Source: Acanthamoeba lenticulata (lineage: Eukaryota; Discosea; Longamoebia; Acanthamoebidae). From it: a stretch of DNA of 11,726 bases. The notes under the pieces were generated by a model. The model had not been told where the DNA came from. It was given only the letters and a program-made list of their open reading frames with translations, and made no database searches. The translations under genes and the position numbers were made by a program. The stretch spans positions 1 to 11,726 of the forward strand of contig NAVB01003454.1 in NCBI GenBank assembly GCA_002179805.1, in the 5' to 3' direction. The first letter of the stretch is position 1. Each line of letters starts with the position of its first letter. Below, one piece after another: positions 1 to 8,109 of the stretch.

Positions 1-2006
1 GATTTGGATTGTTATAAAAAAAAGAAATATGATGAATAATAAAAAGTAACCGCACCTATCAAAGGAGGTGAGAAGGATCTCACCGGCACCGCGGAGGACG
101 GCCTCCTTGGCCCACTCGACGACATCCCGGCCGGTGCTCTCCTTGCCGGAGCGGACCAGCACTTCCCACCCGCTCTTGTCTGCGCATTAATTAATTAATT
201 AATTAAATCAAATTAAATTGTTTGGCACAGCACATGTCCCTTCCTTCTAACTGCATGTGAACAACGCACCAGCCTTCTGGGTGGCATCGATGGCGCACAC
301 CACGCACTGGGATCCGAAGCAAGTCGCCAGCGACGCGATGAGCGTCGGGTCACGGACCGCCGCGCTGTTCACTGCAGCAAAAAAACATAATAAATTTAGA
401 ATAGTTAAAAGAAAAAAAAGATGGGTTTGGTTGTGCGCACCCGAGACTTTGTCGGCGCCGGCCATGAGGAGCGTGTGCGCGTCGGAGAGGGACGCGATGC
501 CGCCGCCCACGGTGAGGGGTACACGGAGCGACTGGCGGACCCGCTTGACGATCTCCGCAGCCGTCTTGCGTTCCTCGTCTAAGTCATCAGGCACAAGAGA
601 CGGTCGCGGGTGAGAAACCGACCCAAGGCAAGCACGCCTGGCGGGGATGAAGCGCACCGGTGGCCGAGATGTCCAGGAAGACGATCTCGTCGGCGCCCTG
701 TTCTTGGTACATGAGGGCAAGCTCAACGGGGTCGCCCGCATCGCGCAGGCCCTGGAACTGGACGCCCTTGACCACACGGCCGTTCTTGACGTCGAGGCAA
801 GGAATCACGCGGCGCAACGCAGACGAGTTGGGCAGCTGCGGCATGTTCGGTGGAGTCCATGGCTTAGACAGAGTCTCATCGTTCGGGGAAAGACTCAGCC
901 AACGCCTTCGTTTTGGAGGGAGCATCGCAGTGAGAAAAGAACGAAGCGGATAAAAAAAGAACGAAAACGAAGCAAAGAGCGAAAGGTTACTGGATCAGTT
1001 CAGTGCCGTATCGGCCCGAGAGCTCGGGGTGGAACTGGGTGGCGACGACGTTGCCCATCTCGAGCGCAGCAACGAATTTGATCTGTTGGTCACACCGTCA
1101 TACGTGAGGCGCCAAGGTCCTCGCCAGCAAGGGCTTTGAGGGAGGCGTCGTACGCCGTGCTGCGAGTAGGCCGCGGACCAGTCCAGGGGCCGAGAGCGAA
1201 GGCAATACGAGTTGCTAAAGTAGGCGCACCCGCTCCTCAAGAGGCGGCTTCCCTCCTGTTCGCACGAGCGAGGCCTCAGCAGTCCGCGCCTCCAAGAGAG
1301 CGAGAGGGAAATGGCTGGCGCACCTCGGCGATGACCTGGTTCCAGCACTGCTGCGGGACTCGGACAGACGAAGGGAACTTGATAATTGCCGCGCCTGCGC
1401 ACCACATGTGACCGGCAGCGGTTTAGAAGGACGCTTTGTTGACCGACAAAAGAAGAAGAAGAGGCAATGAACCGCACCTTCAAGAAGGTCGAATCCCTTG
1501 GCGCCAGGGCTCTCCTCGCTGATGGCGGCCAAGACCTGCAGCCCGACGCACACGCAGAGCGTAGGCCGGTTGGCGGCAATCCTCTCCTTGAGAGCAGCGA
1601 CCAGGCCGTCGGCCTTGGACAAAAAGTCCATCGCGCTGCCGAACGAGCCCACGCCTGGGTCGAGAGAAGGTAAGTGCAAGAGTTGCAAGCGATGGGCAAA
1701 GGGGACGAGCACGCGAGCGAGCAGGCGCACCGGGAAGGACCACGTGCGAGGCGGCCCGGACAAGAGCGGCGTCGGTAGTCAACTTTACCGAGGCGGCACC
1801 GCTTCGCAGCAAGACCGCCGACATTGAACCGAGGTTCCCCACCCCTGCGGTGTACAGAGCCGTGGCGTTGATTCGCAGAGCAGCATCGTTTAATAAAGAT
1901 CATGAATAAGAACCCCGGAGGTAAAAAGAAAAAGACGGACTGGACGACCACGGCAAACCGTACCCGTTTCAACCACGACCACATCGACTCCTCGAGGTGC
2001 TTCCAT
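1..2006 (-). CDS. HIS7: Fused imidazole glycerol phosphate synthase, HisH (glutaminase) plus HisF (cyclase); 3' end missing
   Basis: Makes imidazole glycerol phosphate and AICAR from PRFAR and glutamine in histidine synthesis. Exons by eye: 2006-1964, 1844-1731, 1654-1478, 1394-1324, 1255-1154, 1082-991, 905-658, 578-441, 371-270, 179-56; every junction keeps frame, and an eleventh exon lies off the window. The ATG at 2006 gives a HisH start just before VVVVETGVGNLGS. HisH shows the [11 protein letters not shown] loop, nucleophile Cys in TLCVCVGLQ, then [19 protein letters not shown] and QFHPELSG with the triad His and Glu. HisF follows directly (about residue 215): [14 protein letters not shown] and CAIDA with the two catalytic Asp, [33 protein letters not shown]. 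403 complete codons are present; roughly the last 60-70 residues of HisF are absent. Both halves resemble bacterial proteins more than plant or fungal HIS7. Identity is secure; the exact start and the exon 6/7 join are less so. Confidence 0.93.
187..206. repeat. (TTAA)5 simple repeat in a HIS7 intron
   Basis: Five perfect TTAA units lie in the intron between exons 9 and 10 of the HIS7-type gene (intron 269-180), close to its 3' splice site. In the sense of the gene the AT-rich run precedes the acceptor tgcgcag. It is probably plain intronic low-complexity DNA. Confidence 0.9.
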
Positions 2007-2471
2007 GGTGTGTGTGAGTAGACGCTAAAACAAACCTCTTGATTTGTTGTGGGCGAGTAAAAGAGCAGAGCGTCTGGAGTTATGACGGTGCCTCGCAAGG
2101 TGCGTACAAGTTGCCTGCGTTTTATTTCGAGTTTTTTCCGTGATTGGGCTCTTGGGCGCACCAAGTACCTTGGCGCCCGGACATCCTGGCGGCTGCGTTT
2201 TCTCAAGGCGATGCAGCTGCGATTGTGATCACCATCCTAGTCGCTGTATCTGTTACGATATATGGAAGAAGGAGGAAGCACCCGTGCCACATTGACCCGC
2301 CGAATAAAAAGCAGCTGCTGCCTAACCGGACCGAGATCTTCGCCTTCAAAAAGGTGTTGCAGCCAACAACACGTTGTGTATTTCCTGATCAACGAAAAGC
2401 AGTATCCTCTTTTTGGCACTCGTTCGACGCTGATCCCCGTAATGCTGTGGCATGTACGTGCCGTATGACGC
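2007..2471. other. Gene-poor gap between HIS7 start and DUF5672 paralogue A end
   Basis: This 465-bp stretch must hold the HIS7 promoter and 5' leader and the 3' leader of paralogue A, since both genes lie on the minus strand. The plus strand has an open frame from about 2144 to 2497 with a hydrophobic run (AAIVITILVAVSVTIYG) followed by RRRK. It has no ATG in frame, is preceded by a stop, and no in-phase upstream exon could be joined to it, so I do not call a gene. A fragment at 2187-2212 resembles the end of the DUF5672 genes and is listed separately. No RNA gene or transposon was seen. Confidence 0.55.
2187..2212 (-). pseudogene. Possible relic of a third DUF5672 gene 3' end
   Basis: Read on the minus strand, 26 bases match the last coding stretch of paralogue B (plus strand 9577-9609) in two blocks of 10 and 16 nt, with a 7-nt deletion between them in the relic. 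The match covers the bases coding for IALMEKKTQPP in B. It is closer to B than to adjacent paralogue A. Flanking similarity fades quickly, so this may be a tiny duplication relic or coincidence. Confidence 0.35.
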
Positions 2472-4388
2472 TCACCGGGCTGGTGGCTGCGTTTTGAGGG
2501 GCTTTCTGGCGATGTTGGCCTCTGGACAAAACGCAAAGAACTCGGGCAGGCTGTTGGCATAGTATAAGCCAGGCGCGTGCACACCCATGGGCACCTCCGT
2601 TACTGTGGTCTCCACCGAGAAGCACTGTTCCCCCCACCCCCGGCCCACTCTTGATCAGTGTTTGGAGTGATGACGATAATGATGAAATGGTGATGGTTGG
2701 GCTCTCAGTACTCGGCTCACATGCCAGTCAGGCTGCTTGACTGGCTCGCCTTGGTATCCCATCCAGGTCACACAAGAACAAAACCAGCTATCCTCCTGTG
2801 CGTGCCCTCCCCAGGTCTTGCAGTAGTCCAGCATCGCCTTCAACATGGTGGACTTGTGGCGAAGGCTGAGACCGCCTGTCGACCACAGCACCACCAAGCC
2901 AGCTGTTAGCCCTCGTCTCGCCCAAGGCAAAAAGAGAGCAGCACAATAGCACAAGCAAAGGAAAGAAAGGACTGCAAAGGAGGCCGCACCGTTGCCACAC
3001 ACACTAAGCGCGTGACCCCATGGGGCGCCGATGTAGTCATAGTCCATGAAGTCTTGGATCTTGAAGGGCGAGTTGCGGCACAAGGCCGTGTCGGGCTGGA
3101 AGGTTAGCACATAATCGCCTGTAGAACCGTTTTGATGTGTGTGAACATGTTGTTGACTGGGCGGAAGAAGGGCAGTAGTGCACCCTCGATCGGATCCCAA
3201 AAGCTTGGGGTGCGAATAAAATCGCTATAGCCGTCGTAGGACAAGTTGGCCGGCAGGATCATGTGCGTCGTTGCACCCACAGCCTTGATCTCTTTCCTGT
3301 GTTCCGCATTTGTCAGATCCAGGCTCCTGAATGCACTCAAAAAAAAAGCAGCAGGAGGCCGCACAAGGAGGCAATCCAGGCAGCGTTTTCTGGGCCTAGT
3401 GGTTTTTCCAGAGAACGCGAATCAGTCGCAGACGCAAGAGGTGAGGTTGAGTGAAAGATGAGATGGGATGAGATGAGATGAGACAGACCGTGGTAAATTT
3501 GGATTCGCCAGTCAGCTTGCAGGGTGCTCCTGAAGTTGACCAGCACTGTTACCCTCTCCACGATAGTAAGGAGCAGCCAAAAAAGCGGGGGGCGTAGAGC
3601 AAAGCGCCAATACCAGGACCCAAGCGGTGATCGACGTCATGAATGGCCAGAACAGCGGCCTTCTTCGCTTGCATAAGCCTGATGGCGTACCATTCAGTCA
3701 TCATCTTAAAGGCCAAAAAAGTAAACCACAAAGCGCGGCACCTTTCAGTCTTGTCGTTGCGCGTAGCGAGCATGTCGGCCAGAACAGTGCGAGTGAACTC
3801 AGTCAGGTTGGCGCTCCACTGGTCGTAGATGCGCTTTTGGTCGTCAGGAGTCAGAAACTCGTAAGCCGCGCCTTGTACTTCACTTGATGGTGGTGCGGCG
3901 GCTGGTGGCGGTGTTGTTGGAGAGGCAGATGGAGACGGAGACGGAACAGGGGAAAAAGTTGGCGTGGAAGAAGAGGAAGACGAAGGTGACGATGCAGATG
4001 AAGGAGTTGAGGATGGTGATGAGCTCTCTGCAGGAGATGGAGATGCAGAAAACGCAGACGAAGATGGAAACAAGGAAGAAGATGGCGTGGAAGAAGAGGA
4101 AGAAGAAGGTGAACTACTCCGGAAAGTTGTTGGCGTGGAACTGCTCGAAGGCGATGCAGATGAAGATGGAGAAAAACTGGCAGACGGCAAAGAAGGAGTT
4201 GAGTTGGTGTCGTTAGGGCAGCCACATAGGGAAAAGTTGGAGTAAAACCAATCTTCTGGAGGAGAGGGAACTGTCTCGGGTTGGATGAAGTAGAGCATGA
4301 GGCTAGGCGACCAAACGATCGCGGTGGCAAATGAGCTGATGAGAACGAACAGCAGAAACCCGCACCGGGAAGCAGACGAGTCACTCAT
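2472..4388 (-). CDS. DUF5672 family protein, paralogue A, type II membrane protein with Ser/Pro stem
   Basis: Unnamed gene of the DUF5672 family, thought to be glycosyltransferase-like; the reaction is not known. Exons by eye: 4388-3742, 3678-3614, 3545-3489, 3395-3365, 3296-3184, 3118-2990, 2875-2712, 2624-2472, giving 452 residues and TGA. Each junction is in phase and all but one are matched by paralogue B. The ATG at 4388 is chosen because MSDS starts both paralogues. Residues about 10-35 form a signal anchor (FLLFVLISSFATAIVW), so the bulk should face the Golgi or ER lumen. About residues 63-168 are a Ser/Pro/Thr stem, with sequons NFS, NST and NLT nearby. The core has HDVDHRLGP, YVLTFQPDTALC, FMDYDYIGAPW and CGNGGLSLRHKS; DYDYIGAPW and NGGLSLR are the family hallmarks. 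It lies head-to-tail behind NUB1, 149 bp away. Confidence 0.86.
3017..3075 (-). repeat. Left arm of a 59-bp perfect inverted repeat shared by the DUF5672 paralogues
   Basis: This stretch of paralogue A exon 6 is identical, in inverted orientation, to 9083-9141 in paralogue B. It codes for NSPFKIQDFMDYDYIGAPW. Identity includes all third codon positions, unlike the sequence on either side. It is coding sequence, not a mobile-element end. Confidence 0.92.
3396..3488 (-). other. Extra intron in paralogue A, absent from paralogue B
   Basis: A 93-bp phase-1 intron (donor gtctgt, acceptor ccactag) splits the codon for the Gly of HGPENAAWI. Paralogue B reads straight through the same place (HGPQNAAWI), and its 88-nt exon equals the 57- and 31-nt exons of A. 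On the plus strand, 3457-3483 is a GATGA repeat (GATGA GATGG GATGA GATGA GATGA GA). Without removal, the frame would insert about 31 unrelated residues but hold no stop, so only RNA evidence could exclude retention. Confidence 0.82.
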
Positions 4389-4537
4389 GGCCCCTGCCAA
4401 GGGAGGGGCAGTGGATGCGTTGCTGCTTCTTCCACTACACCACCACTGCTTTGACCACAGAGCACAAGAGAAGGAAAAGGCCGGACCCTAATAAGATGAA
4501 AAGAGTGCAGAAAGGAAAAACAAAAACAAAAAGAAAC
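4389..4537 (-). promoter_or_regulatory. Spacer holding NUB1 3' end and paralogue A promoter
   Basis: This is 149 bp between the NUB1 stop and the start codon of paralogue A, both on the minus strand. In gene sense it begins T-rich (gtttctttttgtttttg), as expected for a 3' untranslated region, and turns GC-rich near the ATG. No clear TATA box or polyadenylation hexamer was found. The assignment rests on position alone. Confidence 0.4.
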
Positions 4538-6754
4538 TCAGGACTGCTGGGCCTGGGAGAGTAGCTCGCGGTAGCGCGCCAGAACGGCGAACTCGTCCTC
4601 GAGCGAGACATCGAGGTGGGCGTCAGCGTCTTCCTCCACGCTCTCCAGGAGCTCGTTCTCAGTCTGTCGCTGGAGTTGTCGCTCCCGCTCCAGCCGCTCC
4701 TCGGCCTCCTCTCGTCGCCTCCGCTCCTCCTCCGTCTCTGCCGTTCCCTCCTGCGGCTTTGCCTCTTCCTCCATCGCTTCCGCCGTCGTTGTTGTTTGTG
4801 TGGTCGTCGCCGAAGCGGCCGCGCTGGTGTCGGCATCCTCGGCTTCGACGCCACGACCCTCGAGGAGCAGGTTGATGGCCCGCTCCGCGTTATTGTTCGC
4901 CACGCGGAGGGTGCCCACGGCCTGTGCGCGCGTGAAGCCCAGCGCCGTGACTAGCTCGACCTGGTCTTCGGGCACAGGCGGCTGCTTGCCGCCAGGGGTC
5001 TTGCGACTCTTGGCACCCTGAGCGCCCTCCTCGGGGCGGAGGGCCGCCTGGAGGACCTCGGGCGACTCGGTGAGGAGCGTGATGGCCGCCGCCTCGTCAT
5101 TGTTGGCCTGGCGGAGGGCCTCGGTGGCCAGACGCCGCGTGAAGCCCATCCCGACCAGGGCCCGGACGAGCCCGACGTCGACCCACCGCCCGTCGACCGT
5201 CTTTCCCGCCTTCCGGCGCTCGCGCCGCTCCTCGCGCCTTCGACGATCCTCCTCACGCGCCGCACGCTGCTGCTCGCGCTTGTTGAGGAGGTACGCCACA
5301 GCCGCCTCTTGGCTCCGCTCGCACGCGCGCAGGGCCACACGCGACTCTGCCAGCCAAACCAGTGTGTGTGTGTGTGTGTGAGCACGGTGGCAACGACGGT
5401 GAGGCCAATGGGCGAGAGCAATGACATCGCACCTGAAGCAGAGAAGCCCATGCCGATCAAGCCGGCCAGCTCCTCATCGCTGATCCTGAGGGATTGGAGC
5501 TTCTGCTCGACTTCGTCGAGGTGTCGCGCGGCTCCGATCAGGTCACCCTTGTGATAGGCCGCGACGGCCCGCAAGAGGTGGAGGCGGACGTAGAGGATCA
5601 TCTCTGGCGCGCCGCCCTTAAGCCGCTTGAGTCGCTCCATGTTGCGCCCGTAGGTCTTCTCCAGGCATTCCTCAGCTTTTTGCAGACGCCAGCCGGCGTC
5701 CTGGAGGTGGGTTAGGTCCTGCAGCTGGAAGTAGGTCCACGCGATGTCGAGGCACAGCAGGCCGTAATTGTCCACCATCGCCAACAGCTCGGCCGAACTA
5801 TTAGGTTTTGGAATGTCAAGCACGCGGCTCAGCTACGGTTGGGTCCCAAAGAGCTGGCGGACGTACCACTTAGCAAAGCCTTCTGACTCGGCGCGCAGAA
5901 ACATCTGTGCGGCAGTCTTGAGGTCACCCTTCTTCACGAGAGCCTTGCCGCGGTCGTGCAGGGTCATCCCCACCATTAGTGCCTTCTCATCGCCTGTCGT
6001 GAACATCGTCAGTCATTAGGGCGTTATCGATGACAACAGTCGAGCAAGCAGGAGAAGGAGGACGAGAAGAGGCTGGAACGTACCAGGCAGCAGGTTCACC
6101 TTCTGGCCCGACTGGTTGTAGATCTCCAACGTCTGTGGCGCAAACGCTTCCTCGCCCGTGTCGACGCGCGATGCCTTGGTGGATAGGTGAGGAAGCAGTC
6201 GCTCGAGCACCATACCAAGAGAAGTGGTTTCAACGTACAAGGTCCTGGGCGGCGGCCAAGGTGCGCTCAACTTGCGTCTCTTCTAGCATCTTCTTCTCTT
6301 CAGTCTGCTCGATCTCCATCTTCTTGGCTGTGAGGTCCTCCATGAGCATCAGCATGGAGGATGCCTTGCTCTGCAACAAAGACCATCACGTGCAAGGGAG
6401 GGTGAGCATTTCTTGACAAGAAGGCACATACGAAACAAATTGATATGGGAGAGGTACCGAGCCTACGCGCTGGTCCTTCAGGCTCAGCTCGTTTTTTAAG
6501 ATCCTGCAAAAAACGAAGAGATGAGCGCCCAAAAAGAGTTGGCGAGTGAAGGTCTTTTCAAAGTAAAGGTCACAACACACGGTATAAACGTACTTGCCCG
6601 AGCACATGAGTTTCATGGTCTCGACGGGCTGACCGGTCAGTGCCTGCAGCTTCGTCTTTAGTTGTGCGGCGGTAGCATCAAGCGAAATGGTGACGTCGCC
6701 TGCCCATTTGACACCGCACACTTGCTTCACCTTCAGCACTGCCTCGCCTTCCAT
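4538..6754 (-). CDS. NUB1: NEDD8 ultimate buster 1 homologue (UBL + three UBA domains)
   Basis: NUB1 binds NEDD8 and related ubiquitin-like proteins and hands them, with their conjugates, to the proteasome. Exons by eye: 6754-6594, 6503-6458, 6370-6239, 6174-6084, 5993-5867, 5797-5433, 5346-4538; 576 residues, near the human length of about 600. Residues about 5-75 are a ubiquitin-like fold (KLMCSGKILKNELSL). The middle has the NUB1 signature IYNQSGQKVNLLP, then VDNYGLLCLDIAWTYF and LYVRLHLLRAVAAYHKG, a helical repeat-like region. Three UBA domains follow, each with the MGF/LGF loop: LIGMGFSASESRVALRAC, LVGMGFTRRLATEALRQA and VTALGFTRAQAVGTL. The tail is Glu/Arg-rich and probably helical. A TAG at 5834-5836 falls inside intron 5 and does not break the gene. 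Probably cytoplasmic and nuclear. The join of exons 3 and 4 is the least certain. Confidence 0.92.
5362..5380. repeat. (GT)n dinucleotide repeat in NUB1 intron 6
   Basis: A run of GT repeats, 19 bp long, lies in the intron that splits the first UBA domain (intron 5432-5347). In gene sense it is a CA run shortly before the acceptor ggctggcag. Likely a microsatellite with variable length. Confidence 0.9.
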
Positions 6755-6877
6755 CGTTCTTGTGCCACTAGATGTGTTGATGCGCTTTACACGCTTTGCC
6801 GTTTCGTGGAATGTTTTTCTGGCACAGGACTCTTTTCTTTTTCTTTTTCTTTTTCTTTTTTGATTACACGACTTGGC
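6755..6877 (-). promoter_or_regulatory. Spacer between PH gene stop and NUB1 start, with CTTTTT repeats
   Basis: This is a 123-bp spacer between two minus-strand genes. On the plus strand, 6831-6861 is pure pyrimidine made of repeated CTTTTT-like units, so the transcript of the PH gene would carry an A/G run just after its stop. It presumably holds the PH gene 3' end and the NUB1 promoter. No TATA box or polyadenylation hexamer stands out. Confidence 0.4.
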
Positions 6878-7954
6878 CTATTTCTTCTTGCTTTTTTCTT
6901 TCTCCTTCTCCTTCTCTTTCTTCTCCTTTTCTTTCTCCTTGGCCTTTTTCTCTTTCTCCTTCTCTTTCTTCTCCCGGCGCTCCTTCTCGAGCCGCGCCTC
7001 ATCCGCCTCCACTTTTTCCTCGCGCTTCTTGAGCTCCTTTTCTTTGGTTTTCATCTCTTTGTCCCGTTGCTTCCGCAGCTTCTCCTCGTCCTCCTCGTCT
7101 ACCTCCTTTTTTTGCTCTCGTTCTCCTCCTTCTTGCTTCTGGTGAGGTTGTTGGTCGTTGTTGTCGCCGGCGGCCTTGGCGCCCGCGCGCAGCTTGGAGA
7201 AGAAGGGTGTCCGACCGACGGCGCTGCCCGCCGGGCTGTGTGGCGGGGTCGCCTGGCGTTCTCGCTCCTTGCGCTCCTGCTCGGCTCGCTGCTTCTCGCG
7301 CCTTCGCTCCTTCTCATTGAACTTCTTGACCCAGGCAATGGCCTGGCGCAGCTCCTCGATCCATTCATCCCGCTCCTTGTCATCCCTGCAAGCAGCGTAT
7401 GTGGTTGTCGGTTGGTTGGTTGGTTGGTTGATTACTATTAAAAGAAAGAAGGATCCAAGCTGTTGAAAACACGCACGCTGCTTGGATGATGAACGTGCGG
7501 CCGAGCACGATCACTTCAAGGCAGTATTTCTTCTTAATGACGCTCTCATCCACCACGTTCACAACTGAGTTCTCCTGTTGAATGCAATCGGCCACCCATC
7601 ACACACACCACGCGGTCACAAGCAAGAACGAAGAAGAATGAAAAACGAAAAGCACCGCGGGCGAACCTGAAGGCGAATAACGCCAGAGAGGGGAGTGTAG
7701 GGCTGGGAATCTTTGAAGTAATAAACCGCGCCGTCAAGCAGGACAAACCACCTGCGGTTCCAATTGCGATAGACGCCGCCCTCCTTCACGAGCCACCCGA
7801 CCTTCCTCGTTTTGGCCTTTTTCTGTTTCTTCTTGTCTTGCTCCTGTTCTTGGAGCTCCACTCCAAGCAGTTTGGCCAGTGTCATGTTAGCAAGCTCCTC
7901 AGATTCTGGTCCTGCTAACGCCTTGACGCTGCCTGACTTCATCTTCTCCGCCAT
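6878..7954 (-). CDS. PH-domain protein with Lys/Glu-rich coiled tail
   Basis: Exons by eye: 7954-7667, 7574-7477, 7385-6878; 297 residues ending in TAG. The ATG at 7954 gives MAEKMKSGS and is the first in frame. A pleckstrin homology domain fills about residues 48-148. Its first strands read VGWLVKEGGVYRNWNRRWF, carrying the K-x(n)-R-x-R-x-W pattern of phosphoinositide-binding PH domains, and its final helix reads RDEWIEELRQAIAWV. The tail has a short Ser/Pro linker (TPPHSPAGS) and then, from about residue 205, almost only Lys, Glu and Arg, ending KSKKK. Inference: it is recruited to membranes by phosphoinositides, with the tail as a long charged helix. It shares a 155-bp divergent promoter region with paralogue B. 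I do not recognise a specific gene name. Confidence 0.88.
6891..6975. repeat. Homopyrimidine tract coding for the Lys/Glu tail
   Basis: Two pure pyrimidine runs on the plus strand (6891-6940 and 6943-6975), parted only by GG, code on the other strand for alternating Lys and Glu. Together with the 6831-6861 pyrimidine run this gives roughly 150 bp of strong strand asymmetry. Mirror-like repeats of this kind can form triplex DNA, but nothing in the sequence shows that they do so here. Confidence 0.85.
7410..7430. repeat. (GGTT)5 repeat in PH gene intron 2
   Basis: Five GGTT units plus one G lie inside intron 2 (7476-7386) of the PH-domain gene. In gene sense it reads as AACC units between the donor gtgcgtg and the acceptor gcttgcag. 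It is short and intronic, so I read it as a microsatellite rather than telomeric DNA. Confidence 0.85.
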
Positions 7955-8109
7955 TTTATCACTTTTAGTTGTCTAGCTGTGGTTTTCATTTTTTATTAAA
8001 AACAAAATGACGACCTATTTTAGGTTGGCCATTTTCCTTTTCGTTTTGTCTGGCGATTAGAATAACAAAGAAAAACTGTTTTACGCTAACCCCTTGCTAG
8101 AGAAGGGTC
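7955..8109. promoter_or_regulatory. Divergent promoter region between PH gene and DUF5672 paralogue B
   Basis: These 155 bp separate two start codons that face away from each other, so both promoters must lie here or overlap the genes. The stretch is AT-rich against GC-rich exons. It has an AT block (tttttattaaaaac, about 7989-8002) that could serve as a TATA-like element, and a small perfect palindrome ACCTA-TTT-TAGGT at 8013-8025. Promoter role follows from position; the individual elements are guesses. Confidence 0.6.

Noticed and set aside
1841..2006. Apparent loss of the HisH N terminus (frame reading VVVQS), suggesting a pseudogene
   Set aside because: An ATG at 2006 in another frame gives VVVVET, and an in-phase intron 1963-1845 joins it to GVGNLGS, so the gene is intact here.
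995..2206. Long minus-strand open frame of about 400 codons
   Set aside because: It runs through exons and introns of the HIS7-type gene. It meets the true frame only in pieces (for example AYFSNSYCL); the HisH motifs require the spliced path.
3884..4245. Plus-strand acidic (Glu/Asp-rich) open frames
   Set aside because: They are the antisense of the Ser/Pro stem of paralogue A, which matches paralogue B on both sides.
4435..4854. Minus-strand Arg-rich open frame
   Set aside because: Frame-shifted shadow of the NUB1 C-terminal Glu/Arg-rich exon.
7410..7430. GGTT repeat considered as telomere-like DNA
   Set aside because: Only five units, inside an intron, and not of a known telomere type.
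6662..7441. Plus-strand Leu/Phe-rich 259-codon open frame resembling a membrane protein
   Set aside because: It is the antisense of the Lys/Glu/Arg tail of the PH gene and of NUB1 exon 1; hydrophobicity comes from reading CTT/TTC triplets.
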